A DNA stretch of 64,000 bases from Paenibacillus whitsoniae (GCF_003955665.1 NZ_RXHU01000009.1:1-64000); one strand, 5' to 3'. Positions 42,963 to 52,073 are shown, counted from the first letter of the stretch. A program made the numbers and translations. The notes: generated by a model not told the origin, from the letters alone.

Positions 42963-43568
42963 TCACTCTTCGGCTTCTCCCACGCTAACACATATCTGTA
43001 GTAAAACCTCCGCCGCACAGTCCCCCCCCGGCAGCACCTCCCGCGCAGCCTGGCGGATTTCGCGCAGCGATTCCTTGGGTTCAGCGATTCGCACCCCAAC
43101 ATCCTGCATGCCGCCATGCAGCCGGTCCATGAGGCGAATCGGGAGTAAGAACGCGCCCGAGATCGCAAGATCAAGCAGCGTCTTGTCCGCCGCCAAGCCC
43201 ACCACAAGCAGCTTGCCGCCGGGCGCAAGGAGCTCTCTCATCTGCCTCAGCGCTTCCTTAAGGGGCATATGGTGCAGCGCTGCTACGCAGGTAATAGTGT
43301 CGTAGCGCTCCGCCTCCGCCGGAACCGGCAGCTGGAGGAAATCGCCGCTCACCAACGAAGCATTCGGCACGTTGATCAGCCGCTCTCTGGCGCGCGCAAT
43401 CGCCTGTTCATCGGGATCGATGCCCACGCTCTCCCGGACGAAAGGCGTCAACCGCTGAAGCAGCAAGCCGTCCCCGCAGCCGATGTCCAGCACACGCCCG
43501 CCGCGCAGCCGTGCGTCAGCTACCAACTCGTCGTGAAACGCCGTGTTGTGGTTCCAATAAGTCTCCAT
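42963..43568 (-). CDS. Class I SAM-dependent methyltransferase
   Basis: A 201-residue methyltransferase with the AdoMet-binding motif I VLDIGCGDGLLLQRL (about 26-40), GIDPDEQAI (motif II) and TITCVAALHHMPLKEAL (motif IV). The family is broad (Methyltransf_11/25 type), and the substrate is not predictable. It is in the oxygen-control island, but no Fnr-type promoter for it could be confirmed; the site at 43679 is placed for the plus-strand gene. Confidence 0.82.
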   Translation of the reverse strand: METYWNHNTAFHDELVADARLRGGRVLDIGCGDGLLLQRLTPFVRESVGIDPDEQAIARARERLINVPNASLVSGDFLQLPVPAEAERYDTITCVAALHHMPLKEALRQMRELLAPGGKLLVVGLAADKTLLDLAISGAFLLPIRLMDRLHGGMQDVGVRIAEPKESLREIRQAAREVLPGGDCAAEVLLQICVSVGEAEE

Positions 43569-43678
43569 TGCTCAGCCTCCATATGTCCTAAACAGTCGTC
43601 TGTTAAATCAGACGTGCCAGACGCGGAGGCGGTTGAGCATCATCGCCGATCTGTTTGACCAAAGGTTTCTTGCCTGAC

Positions 43679-43722
43679 AGTGACAATCCTCACAGAACGA
43701 CTCTCCCTGCATTTGATACGAT
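43679..43722 (+). promoter_or_regulatory. Fnr-type site and -10 box of the 96-residue protein
   Basis: AGTGA-CAATCC-TCACA (43679-43694), which on the other strand reads TGTGAGGATTGTCACT and so resembles the oxidase and mobA sites in its centre as well. A plus-strand -10-like TACGAT (43717-43722) is 22 bp away. Confidence 0.72.
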
Positions 43723-43756
43723 AAGCGTATTACCAAGCCGGAAGGAGCGGATTGCT

Positions 43757-44047
43757 TTGAAAAAGGAAGTTACCGTCTACTTTAAAATCATCCATCGCGA
43801 CAAAACCACCCTGCTAAGAGGGATTCTTTACCTGGAGGAAAACCAACTGCCCACCTTGCATGACTATCAACAATGTCTGGAGGATTGCGGGCATCAGGTC
43901 GTGTTGGTGGATCCCGAACATATTATTTTCAAGGCATTCAAGCCGGGTGAGGAATACCTGATCCACATCCAGGAGGAGAAAACAGACAGCCTCCGCGATG
44001 TCGTCGTCGAGCAGCTCGCCAAAAACATCATGAGAACCCAATATTAA
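43757..44047 (+). CDS. Conserved-looking 96-residue protein, unknown
   Basis: The TTG at 43757 follows AAGGAG by nine bases and gives a 96-residue soluble protein (start MKKEVTVYFKIIHRDKTTLL, end NIMRTQY) with a mixed alpha/beta pattern, two cysteines (in QQCLEDCGHQ) and many charged residues. I do not recognise the family. The Fnr-type promoter suggests a role under oxygen limitation. The reading frame is open further upstream but has no start signal there. Confidence 0.65.
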   Translation: MKKEVTVYFKIIHRDKTTLLRGILYLEENQLPTLHDYQQCLEDCGHQVVLVDPEHIIFKAFKPGEEYLIHIQEEKTDSLRDVVVEQLAKNIMRTQY

Positions 44048-44112
44048 TTAGATGGGACTCACGGTTATTTATTGGCTACCCTCTGAGCTGTCAGCATTGA
44101 AACGTCGAATGG

Positions 44113-44613
44113 CTATGCTATCCTCCTAACCTCCGTCAGCATTAGAATCGTCAACGCTTGACCGTAGGTCATGGGACAAAGTTCAATTGCGCGGTACGCC
44201 TCCAGCGTCGCTCCCATCCCGGTTCCGTACGATACTTGCTGTACGGTGCCGTCTTCGGAAATTTGAGCGATTACGGCCTGGGCCGCCCTGCGTCCCATAT
44301 GGAGGTAGCGGGCATCCAGATAGTCGACGACACCGGCTGTATACCAGCAGTTTCCTCGCGCCCAAAGCGCTTCGGCAAAATGGTGGCGCCCCTCGAAGGT
44401 CCAGCCATGATACCATAATCCTGTCTTCCGATCCGCCAAATACTTGATGTGTACGAGAAATTGACGGACCGATTCCACCAGATAGTCCTCACGGCCCGTT
44501 TCTTCTGCCAGATAGCTTAACGTCAGCATCGGACATAGCGTGTTGACATTTTTCTCCGGCAGCCCCCTGCGAAGGTTATGCTCGTACCACGCTACAAGAA
44601 AGTTCAGCACCAC
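44113..44613 (-). pseudogene. GH105-like unsaturated glucuronyl/rhamnogalacturonyl hydrolase remnant
   Basis: A 166-residue open frame equal to the C-terminal part of a GH88/GH105 (alpha/alpha)6-barrel enzyme: KTGLWYHGWTFEGRHHFAEA, LWARGNCWYTAGVVDYL and YGTGMGATLEAYRAIELCPM. Full-length relatives have about 370 residues. Just upstream, in another frame, the peptide NIPDETVSQIRENAVTQLW is encoded (about 44630-44672), so at least a frameshift and a large 5' deletion are present. Loss of this enzyme next to a sulfatase and sugar transporter suggests a decayed polysaccharide-use cluster. Confidence 0.7.
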
Positions 44614-44691
44614 AATTGGGTAACCGCATTCTCTCTGATCTGCGAGACGGTCTCGTCAGGGATGTTCCCAACATATACGCCAGTTCAGCCT

Positions 44692-46548
44692 TTATTGCGG
44701 AAAAATCAGCGTGATGGCTGTCCCCCTCCCTTTCTTGCTAAGCACGCGCACCCACTGCCCTGCGCCGTAATGAAGCGAAAGCCGTTTGCTCGTATTGAAA
44801 AGTCCCAGATGCTTCCCCTGCAACGAATCAGAGTCGAAGCTCGTGCGGATGTGTGCAAGCTGTTCGCCCGATATGCCCGGTCCGTTATCGATAATGGTCA
44901 CATGCAGGCTTGCGCCATTCATACGGCATTTGATTTTAACGGCCAGGAGATCCTGTGCGGCGAGGCCGATATGGATGCTATTCTCTACCAGCGGCTGCAT
45001 GCTAATTTTCACAACACGGCAGTTCTCCATCTCTGTCTCTACATCCCAAACTACCTTTAATCGATCAGAAAACCGAGTTTTCTGCAATTGGACATACCCT
45101 CGTACATTCGCGAGCTCATCTTGCAGCGTCACCGCATCATCCGTTCCGCGCAGCGCATATTCCAGCAGATCGCTCAACTGCCCAATCATGACACAGGCGT
45201 CGTTCGGTGAATGCGTAAGCTGGAAAGCTTTCCAATAAATCGAGTGCAGCGTATTGGACATAAAATGAGGATTCATCTGTGACTGAAGCGCCTTCAGCTC
45301 CAGCAGTTCCATCTTCGCCTGTCGTTCTGAGAGCTGGATTCGCAAATATTTCTGCTCCAGAAACGTATCGAGAATGTTCTTGACGATCAGCTCATACACA
45401 TCCTGAATTTTATCCGGCATGGCCGGAATGGCATCTTCCTGGAGGTCCGCATGCTCCAGTACATGGACGATTTGCGTAACCTGGCGGTAATTTTTCCTTG
45501 TAATCCATAGCGCATACAGCATACTAAGCAACAAAGAGAATACGGATAGGGCCATCGTGATATACACGATCATCCGCGGAAGGCTGTACAGGGCTTTCGT
45601 TGGAATCACAGATACGGCAATCCACGCCAAGCGCGAAGATTGCTTCATCGTGACCAAAGCGCCGTCAAGCGAGGAGCGAAGCAATTCCCCATGGGATAAC
45701 TGCTCGTCAGCCGGCAGCGGGATGCGGCCTCCAAAACTGTCGGAAGTAATCAGCGCAGCGCCGCTTGGGTCTGCGATATACGAATAACTGCCCTGCCACT
45801 CGTTAAATAAATTCAATGATTTTGCGAAATAGGAAGGCAGGATATTCATCACAATGAGGCCCCGGGGATGCCCCTTCACATCCGGTTCGCCGAACGGCTG
45901 ATACACGGTCAGCACCTTCGTAGTGCCGTTAGGATCGGAGCTGGTCACCAGCTCGCGGGGCTGTGTGATGATATATTCAACGCCTTCGAAGGCTTCGGAT
46001 TGATAAAAGGAGTACCAACTCGTATCCAGCGTCGAATCCAACTGTGCAATGCCATCTCGCGAGCTAAGAAAGCGCCCTTGCGAATTCTCATAATAAATAT
46101 AGATGGAGTGAATATAGGCCTTGGAATTGGCCGGAACATCAATGACATTGCGCAAATAAAACAGCGCCTCCACTTCTTCAAAGGAAAAGGAAGCCGTATT
46201 CAAAATATTCTTCAGCCGAATTCGAATCTTCGGGTCTTTATCGAAGGAGAGACTTAAAGAATCCAGCTCAGTCGGAATAACTTCTGTAAGCTGATTGATC
46301 TGATTCAACCGGTTTTCACTATTTTGCTCCATGGAGCCCCGGATGTACCAGACTGTAATGAAGATGGACAAGGAGCCTAATATGGTCAGCGGGATGAGCG
46401 TTAAGACGATCACTCTTCGCAAATTTTCAATGAAAAATTTTCGCGCCAGCGCCGCATCGCTTTGTTTGACATATTTAATGTTCGTGCTTGAACTGCCCGG
46501 GCGTTTTCCCGTAATACTGCTTAAAAGCGCGTATAAAATTTTTCGCAT
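44692..46548 (-). CDS. YesM-like sensor histidine kinase (LytS-type HisKA)
   Basis: A membrane kinase of about 600 residues: TM1 (VIVLTLIPLTILGSLSIFITV), an extracellular sensor of about 250 residues, TM2 (MIVYITMALSVFSLLLSMLYALWI), a degenerate HAMP, the His_kinase domain with the acceptor histidine in LQSQMNPHFMSNTLHSIYW, and HATPase_c (QPLVENSIHIGL, DNGPGIS). It senses sugars with the adjacent AraC-type regulator. The start is uncertain: the frame overlaps the end of the regulator by 70 or more bases, and no good start lies just after the regulator stop. The ATG at 46548 has GGTGGGG upstream. Confidence 0.85.
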   Translation of the reverse strand: MRKILYALLSSITGKRPGSSSTNIKYVKQSDAALARKFFIENLRRVIVLTLIPLTILGSLSIFITVWYIRGSMEQNSENRLNQINQLTEVIPTELDSLSLSFDKDPKIRIRLKNILNTASFSFEEVEALFYLRNVIDVPANSKAYIHSIYIYYENSQGRFLSSRDGIAQLDSTLDTSWYSFYQSEAFEGVEYIITQPRELVTSSDPNGTTKVLTVYQPFGEPDVKGHPRGLIVMNILPSYFAKSLNLFNEWQGSYSYIADPSGAALITSDSFGGRIPLPADEQLSHGELLRSSLDGALVTMKQSSRLAWIAVSVIPTKALYSLPRMIVYITMALSVFSLLLSMLYALWITRKNYRQVTQIVHVLEHADLQEDAIPAMPDKIQDVYELIVKNILDTFLEQKYLRIQLSERQAKMELLELKALQSQMNPHFMSNTLHSIYWKAFQLTHSPNDACVMIGQLSDLLEYALRGTDDAVTLQDELANVRGYVQLQKTRFSDRLKVVWDVETEMENCRVVKISMQPLVENSIHIGLAAQDLLAVKIKCRMNGASLHVTIIDNGPGISGEQLAHIRTSFDSDSLQGKHLGLFNTSKRLSLHYGAGQWVRVLSKKGRGTAITLIFPQ

Positions 46549-47233
46549 TGGCATACCCCACCATTTCGCCGACCTCAAGCGCTTTCCAACGATGCTCGCG
46601 CAGGAGCTCAGCCGCCTTTTTCATTCGAACCGTGAGCACGTAATCCGAAAACTTCTGCCCGGTAAGCTTACGAAAGTACGAGCTTACATAGCTGGGATTC
46701 ATATGCACAAACCGTGCCACATCCTCCAGCGTTACGTTACGGTATTCCGCTTCGACATAGTGAAGTATGCGCTGAATCACAGGATGATCCGAGGATTGCG
46801 CGTTCACGTCCGTCTGAATTGACACGTTGGTGTCAGGTTTACCGGTTATCCCCTTTTTCTCATCCAATTCTTGCTTAAGGAGCATGAGCACGTCATGCAA
46901 GTTTTGAAACTTTGCCGGCTTCACCATGTAGTGCCGTACCCCATAGCTGATGGCTTGCCGTGCCAGCTCAAAATCCCTCAGTCCGCTTAGCAGGATGATC
47001 TGTACGGGCAATTTACGCTCATGAATTTCCCGCGACAATTCAATCCCGTTCATGACAGGCATCTTGATATCGCAAAGTATGGCGTCCAGCTCGTGCTGAA
47101 GCAGGTATTTAAGCGCTTCCATGCCATTGCTGAACTGTGCCACAATCTCAAACCCGGCCTTCTCCCATGGAAAACAACTGCAAAGCGTGTCCCGAGTCGT
47201 CGCTTCATCGTCAACAAAGGCTAACTTGTACAT
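46475..47233 (-). CDS. YesN-like response regulator with AraC-type DNA-binding domain
   Basis: A 252-residue regulator. The receiver has D8/D9, D55 in ILCDIKMPVMNG, S84 in LLSGLRDF and K106-type lysine in MVKPA. A short linker leads to a two-HTH AraC domain (about 155-252, VTLEDVARFVHMNPSYVSSYFRKLTG; YANAKNFIRAFKQYYGKTPGQF). The total length is about half that of many YesN proteins, since the middle domain is missing. It is divergent from the sugar-transporter operon, which it probably activates. Confidence 0.9.
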   Translation of the reverse strand: MYKLAFVDDEATTRDTLCSCFPWEKAGFEIVAQFSNGMEALKYLLQHELDAILCDIKMPVMNGIELSREIHERKLPVQIILLSGLRDFELARQAISYGVRHYMVKPAKFQNLHDVLMLLKQELDEKKGITGKPDTNVSIQTDVNAQSSDHPVIQRILHYVEAEYRNVTLEDVARFVHMNPSYVSSYFRKLTGQKFSDYVLTVRMKKAAELLREHRWKALEVGEMVGYANAKNFIRAFKQYYGKTPGQFKHEH

Positions 47234-47390
47234 GATCGATCCCCCTCTTATTGATTATATCCTTTCATGAAGAGGAAAAGGAATGCGTCTAGCATTTAGC
47301 ACAAGGTAAGGGAACAATCTAAAGATATGATACCTAATCCAAAGTAAACGGGCAATGCATCAAGCATCTTCCAAAATGAAACCCCTTTTT

Positions 47391-47405
47391 ATGAAAGCGG
47401 ATTCA
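47391..47405. promoter_or_regulatory. cre (CcpA) site upstream of the sugar ABC operon
   Basis: ATGAAAGCGGATTCA matches the consensus WTGNAANCGNWNNCW at every fixed position. It lies about 52-66 bp before the binding-protein start, predicting carbon catabolite repression of the operon. Confidence 0.8.
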
Positions 47406-47456
47406 TGTTAACTTGAGGTTGGGCCCGAAATTCACTACCAGACAGGGGGAAGTCCA

Positions 47457-48815
47457 TTGTTTCAACGAAAACTTCATCATCTATCCAAAATGTTTATTTT
47501 GATGCTAAGCATCCTTTTCATTTTATCTGCTTGCAGCGCTGGCTCCAAGCAGGAACCCGCTGCTTCCAGCGCTTCAGCAGGTGCTGGATCAGACAAGGCG
47601 GCAAGTGATAACAAGCCCGTTACGCTGCGCTTTGCGTGGTGGGGCAACGACGCCAGACACAAAGCAACTCTCGCTGCCATCGACGCCTATATGAAGCAGC
47701 ATCCGAACGTAAAAATCGAAGGCGAATATATGGGATTTGACGGGTTTAACAAAAAGCTCGCAACGCAATTTGCCGGCAGAACCGCTCCGGACTTATTCCA
47801 GTTCACCTATGAATGGTCCGTGGAAATGAGCGAATTCATGGTGGATCTGAACTCCCTCAGCAATCTGATCGATATGAAGCAAATCCCCGATGCCGCTCTT
47901 AAGGATTACGGTTCCTACAAGGGCAAGCAAATTATGATCCCGTCCGGCATGTTTGCAGCGACGACCATATTAAATGAAGATTTTATGCAGAAGCATGGCA
48001 TTCCCGCCGACACCGTATGGACCTGGGACAAGCTTATCGAAACAGGCAAAAAAGTCCATGAACAAGACAAAAACGCTTACTTGTTAACTGCTGACATCGA
48101 CGTGATTAACAAGCTTATCCTGCAGCCGTACATCATGCAAAAAACAGGCAAGGGCTGGGTGAACGACGACTTCACACCTGGCTTCGATAAGGCTCAGTTA
48201 ACGGATGGTCTTACCTACTTGTCCAATCTCTATAAGAGCGGAGCGATTGAACCGTTCGGCGACAGTACCGCGTTCGTCGGCAAGATGGAGCAAAATCCGA
48301 AATGGGTGAAAGGCGAAATCGGCCTTCTGCTCGACTACGTTCAAGCGATCGACAAGTATAAGCAAGCTGTTCCTACTGCCAAAATCGGCGTCAGTGCATT
48401 CCCGGAGAATTCAGGCGCAGTTCAGTCAGGCAACGCTACCGTTGCAGGCACGGGCTTTGCCATCTCTAAGGACTCCGCGAACAAAGAAGAAGCCGCCAAA
48501 TTTATTAATTACCTGGTCAATGACAAAGAAGCTGCCTTGCTGCTGACAACACAGCGCGGAATTCCCGCTTCAAGCGCAGCACGCAAAGCGCTCGAGGAAT
48601 CCGGCAAACTGGATGCTAACATCTCCAAAGGACTGGAACTCGCTTCGGCCAAGAAAACCATCTCACCGAATGTCGTCAGCACAAACGCAGAGCTTGCCCA
48701 AGTCGTGAAAGATTCCATTCAGAAGCTGATCTACAATCAGCTCACACCGGATCAGGCAGCTAACCAAATTTACACTGGCTTTACCTCCAAACTCCAGGAA
48801 ATGAAAGCAAAATAA
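47457..48815 (+). CDS. Sugar ABC transporter substrate-binding lipoprotein
   Basis: A 452-residue family 1 extracellular solute-binding protein. The TTG start follows AGGGGGA. The signal peptide ends in the lipobox LSAC with C26. The mature protein has the sugar-binding fold pattern (VTLRFAWWGND..HPNVKIEGEYMGFDGFNKKLATQFAGRTAPDLFQ). First gene of an operon with two permeases and a sulfatase; no ATPase is encoded here, so a shared MsmX-type ATPase is presumed. The sugar is unknown; an oligosaccharide from a sulfated or uronic polymer is suggested by the neighbours. Confidence 0.92.
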   Translation: MFQRKLHHLSKMFILMLSILFILSACSAGSKQEPAASSASAGAGSDKAASDNKPVTLRFAWWGNDARHKATLAAIDAYMKQHPNVKIEGEYMGFDGFNKKLATQFAGRTAPDLFQFTYEWSVEMSEFMVDLNSLSNLIDMKQIPDAALKDYGSYKGKQIMIPSGMFAATTILNEDFMQKHGIPADTVWTWDKLIETGKKVHEQDKNAYLLTADIDVINKLILQPYIMQKTGKGWVNDDFTPGFDKAQLTDGLTYLSNLYKSGAIEPFGDSTAFVGKMEQNPKWVKGEIGLLLDYVQAIDKYKQAVPTAKIGVSAFPENSGAVQSGNATVAGTGFAISKDSANKEEAAKFINYLVNDKEAALLLTTQRGIPASSAARKALEESGKLDANISKGLELASAKKTISPNVVSTNAELAQVVKDSIQKLIYNQLTPDQAANQIYTGFTSKLQEMKAK

Positions 48816-48830
48816 GGGATGCGCGAAGGC

Positions 48831-48855
48831 GTGCTGTCCGTCAGGGCAGCACCCT
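48831..48855 (+). terminator. Intra-operon hairpin after the binding-protein gene
   Basis: GTGCTG-TCC-GTCA-GGG-CAGCAC forms a strong stem without a long T-run. Such hairpins after binding-protein genes protect the first message and reduce downstream transcription, giving more binding protein than permease. Confidence 0.65.
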
Positions 48856-48894
48856 TCTTAACACGCAGCCCGCATAGGGAAAGGAACATCTGAC

Positions 48895-49785
48895 TTGAAA
48901 AGCATGCGCATGCGCAACGTCCTCTGGGGTCTGTTATTCGTATCGCCATGGGTTATCGGATTTTTCTGGTTTCAGCTTTATCCGCTGCTCCTATCATTCT
49001 ATTACTCCTTCACAGATTCCACGATTGTAAAGCCGGGAAAGTTCATTGGATTGGATAATTACGTGAAAATGTTGACGGTCGATAAGGATTTCTTCCCCTC
49101 CATTAAGGTCACGATGATATATGCACTGATTGCGGTACCGGCTAAGCTGGCTTTTGCCCTGCTTATTGCCTTGATCCTCAATATCAAAGGAAAATCGGTC
49201 AATTTGTATCGCACCATCTACTATTTGCCTTCCATCCTTGGCGGCAGCGTTGCCATCTCCATTCTATGGCGCTTCCTGTTCATGAAGGAAGGTGTTGTGA
49301 ATCAAGCCTTGTCCTTTCTTCATATTCCGCCCATTAATTGGCTGGGAAGCCCGCATGTGGCGCTCGGCACCATCAGTATGCTCGTGGTGTGGCAATTCGG
49401 CTCTTCCATGGTTCTGTTCCTTGCAGGACTCAAGCAAATTCCAGCGGAGCTATACGAAGCTGGCATGGTCGATGGCGCTGGCCGCATCCGTATGCTCGGG
49501 ATGATTACCATCCCGCTGCTCACGCCGATCATTTTCTTTAATCTGGTTATGCAGACCATCAATGCACTTCAGGAATTTACCGCGGCATTTGTCGTAACCA
49601 ACGGCGGACCGGTGAAATCGACATATTTATTCGGTTTGAAAATCTACGACGAAGCCTTTCAAAATATGAAAATGGGCTACGCTTCCTCCCTGTCCTGGTT
49701 CTTGTTCGCCATGATTCTTATCCTGACCCTCTTCATCTTCCGCTCGGCAAGATCATGGGTCCACTATGAAGACGGAGGTAAATAA
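48895..49785 (+). CDS. Sugar ABC transporter permease 1
   Basis: A 296-residue MalF-type permease with six helices. The EAA loop that contacts the ATPase reads ELYEAGMVDGAGRIRMLGMITIPLL (partial, about 187-208). The TTG start follows AAGGAA by eight bases. It lies in the same operon as the binding protein and pairs with the next permease. Confidence 0.92.
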   Translation: MKSMRMRNVLWGLLFVSPWVIGFFWFQLYPLLLSFYYSFTDSTIVKPGKFIGLDNYVKMLTVDKDFFPSIKVTMIYALIAVPAKLAFALLIALILNIKGKSVNLYRTIYYLPSILGGSVAISILWRFLFMKEGVVNQALSFLHIPPINWLGSPHVALGTISMLVVWQFGSSMVLFLAGLKQIPAELYEAGMVDGAGRIRMLGMITIPLLTPIIFFNLVMQTINALQEFTAAFVVTNGGPVKSTYLFGLKIYDEAFQNMKMGYASSLSWFLFAMILILTLFIFRSARSWVHYEDGGK

Positions 49786-49786
49786 G

Positions 49787-50680
49787 ATGCAGAATCCAAC
49801 AACGCTAGCGGCCCAACCGCGAAGTTCGGCCTCCAGAGCGCAAAGCGCCGTGCTGCGCAGGGCGATCAAACATCTCGCTTTGCTGCTGCTTGGCTGGCTG
49901 ATGATCTATCCGCTGATTTGGCTGTTCCTGAGTTCCTTTAAGACGAATGCAGACTTATTCGGTACGCTCAGCCTTTGGCCCAGTCAATTTGTATGGAATT
50001 CTTATGTAAAGGGTTGGGCAGGCACCGGTCAGTATACCTATACAACGTTTTTCTACAATACCTTTGTGTTGGTCATTCCTACCGTCGTTCTCACCGTACT
50101 CTCCAGTGTCATGGTCGCCTACGGTTTTGCACGATTCAAATTTCCGCTTCGCAACCTGATGTTTGTTCTGATGATCTCCACCTTGATGCTGCCGCATACC
50201 GTCATTATCATTCCGCGGTATCTCATTTTTCGCAATTTGGGGTGGCTGGATAGCTTCTGGCCGTTCATCGTGCCTGCCGCCTTCGGGTGCTTTCCGTTCT
50301 TCATCTTTATGATGGTTCAGTTTCTCCGGGGACTTCCCAAGGAGCTGGATGAGTCTGCCGTTATGGACGGTTGCAATCCGCCAACTATTCTATTCCGTAT
50401 CCTCCTGCCGTTATGTATGCCTGCTATGATTTCAGCAGCTATCTTTCAATTTATCTGGACCTGGAACGACTTCTTCAACCCGCTTATTTTCATTAACAGC
50501 GTGAAGAAGTTTCCGATTTCCTTGGCGCTGCGCATGACGATCGATTCGACCGGCGGCACCATTGAATGGAATCAGATTATGGCAATGGCTGTACTGGCTA
50601 TCTTGCCACCGGTACTTGTGTTCTTCTTCTCCCAAAAATATTTTGTGGAAGGGATCGCAACCACAGGCATCAAAGGATAA
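49787..50680 (+). CDS. Sugar ABC transporter permease 2
   Basis: A 297-residue MalG-type permease from the ATG at 49787, one base after the previous stop, with GGAGG eight bases upstream inside the preceding gene. Six helices; EAA loop ELDESAVMDGCNPPTILFRI. The C-terminus QKYFVEGIATTGIKG is typical of the CUT1 group. Confidence 0.92.
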   Translation: MQNPTTLAAQPRSSASRAQSAVLRRAIKHLALLLLGWLMIYPLIWLFLSSFKTNADLFGTLSLWPSQFVWNSYVKGWAGTGQYTYTTFFYNTFVLVIPTVVLTVLSSVMVAYGFARFKFPLRNLMFVLMISTLMLPHTVIIIPRYLIFRNLGWLDSFWPFIVPAAFGCFPFFIFMMVQFLRGLPKELDESAVMDGCNPPTILFRILLPLCMPAMISAAIFQFIWTWNDFFNPLIFINSVKKFPISLALRMTIDSTGGTIEWNQIMAMAVLAILPPVLVFFFSQKYFVEGIATTGIKG

Positions 50681-50699
50681 TGGAGGAGGCGCTTAGCCT

Positions 50700-52073
50700 A
50701 TGAATCAGCCCGCAGAGAAGCGGCCCAATATACTCGTATTTTTCACCGATCAGCAGCGCTGGGATACAACCGGCGTGCATGGCAACCCGCTGGAGCTGAC
50801 GCTGAATTTTGACCGGATGGCCGCATACGGCACGCATGCCGCTTATACCTTTTCCTGTCAGCCTGTCTGCGGGCCTTCCCGCTCCGCCTTGCAAACGGGG
50901 CTTTATCCGACGGCGTCCGGCTGTTTTACGAACAGCATCCCACTTCCGGAAGGAGCCCGGACCGTTGCGCACTATTTCCAGGAAGCTGGTTATGATACAG
51001 GCTATATCGGCAAATGGCACCTGGCCGGGACCCGTACCAACCCGGTGCCTGCAGGCAAAAGAGGCGGTTACGACTACTGGCTTGCCGCAGATTCCCTTGA
51101 GCACACGTCCGATGCTTATCGGACCCTGCTCTTTAACAGCCATAACGAGCCCGTCGAGCTGCCCGGCTATCGCGTCGACGCTTTAACGGATGCCGCCATC
51201 CGTTATCTTACAGACCGCCGGAACGCGGAGAAACCGTTCTATCTCTTTCTCTCGTTTCTGGAACCGCACCATCAAAATCATCGCGACGATTATCCTTCCC
51301 CTGATGTCTATCGGGGAAGATACGCGTCCCGCTATGTACCGCCGGATCTCGCTGCGCTTGGGGGAACGGCTCATCAGCATTTGGATGGCTACTACGGCAT
51401 GGTCAAAAGACTCGACGAGGCACTAGGACGCTTGAACGACGCACTAAAGAGCCTCGGCCTGGCAGACAACACCGTGATTGCCTTTACCTCCGATCATGGC
51501 TGCCATTTCAAAACTCGCAACGCCGAATATAAGCGTTCCTGCCACGAAAGCTCCATCCGGGTACCGCTGGCGTTCAGCGGCCCCGGTTTTAACGGGGGCG
51601 GTACCCTGCGCGAGCTGATCAGTCTAATTGATCTGCCGCCGACCTTGCTGGACGCTGCCGGGATCGAAGTTCCGGCCCACATGCAGGGGCACTCCATCCT
51701 GCCACTCCTTGGCGGCAATCGTGGAGGTACCGCGTGGCAGCAGGAGATATTCGTCCAGATTAGCGAATCTGAAGTCGGGCGTGCCATCCGTACCCGCCGC
51801 TGGAAATATGCCGTGACGGCACCATCACGCGATCCGATTCGCGACAGGGGCGCCTCCGACTACGTCGAGTCCTGCCTGTACGACCTGGAGGCGGATCCGT
51901 ATGAGCTGAACAACCTTGTCGATAAACCATCGCACGAGGAGGTAAGAGCACACCTGCGCAAGCTGCTGATTAAGCGAATGGTCACTATTGGCGAATCCGT
52001 TCCCAGGATCCATGCGCTTCCTGCCCAAGATTCAGGGCAGTTAAAGGTAGCGAAGGCTGAGATCTATGAGTAG
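50700..52073 (+). CDS. Type I sulfatase
   Basis: A 457-residue arylsulfatase-family enzyme without a signal peptide, so cytoplasmic. The sulfatase signature CGPSR (C57-x-P-S-R61) supplies the cysteine that must be converted to formylglycine; metal ligands D17 (FTDQQRWD) and the later FTSDHG pair are present, as are GKWHLAG and the SCHESSIRVPL lysine/histidine region. It desulfates an imported sugar. Maturation needs a formylglycine-generating or radical-SAM maturase, which is not in this window. It starts 19 bp after the permease gene with GGAGGAGG, so it is the fourth gene of the uptake operon. Confidence 0.92.
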   Translation: MNQPAEKRPNILVFFTDQQRWDTTGVHGNPLELTLNFDRMAAYGTHAAYTFSCQPVCGPSRSALQTGLYPTASGCFTNSIPLPEGARTVAHYFQEAGYDTGYIGKWHLAGTRTNPVPAGKRGGYDYWLAADSLEHTSDAYRTLLFNSHNEPVELPGYRVDALTDAAIRYLTDRRNAEKPFYLFLSFLEPHHQNHRDDYPSPDVYRGRYASRYVPPDLAALGGTAHQHLDGYYGMVKRLDEALGRLNDALKSLGLADNTVIAFTSDHGCHFKTRNAEYKRSCHESSIRVPLAFSGPGFNGGGTLRELISLIDLPPTLLDAAGIEVPAHMQGHSILPLLGGNRGGTAWQQEIFVQISESEVGRAIRTRRWKYAVTAPSRDPIRDRGASDYVESCLYDLEADPYELNNLVDKPSHEEVRAHLRKLLIKRMVTIGESVPRIHALPAQDSGQLKVAKAEIYE

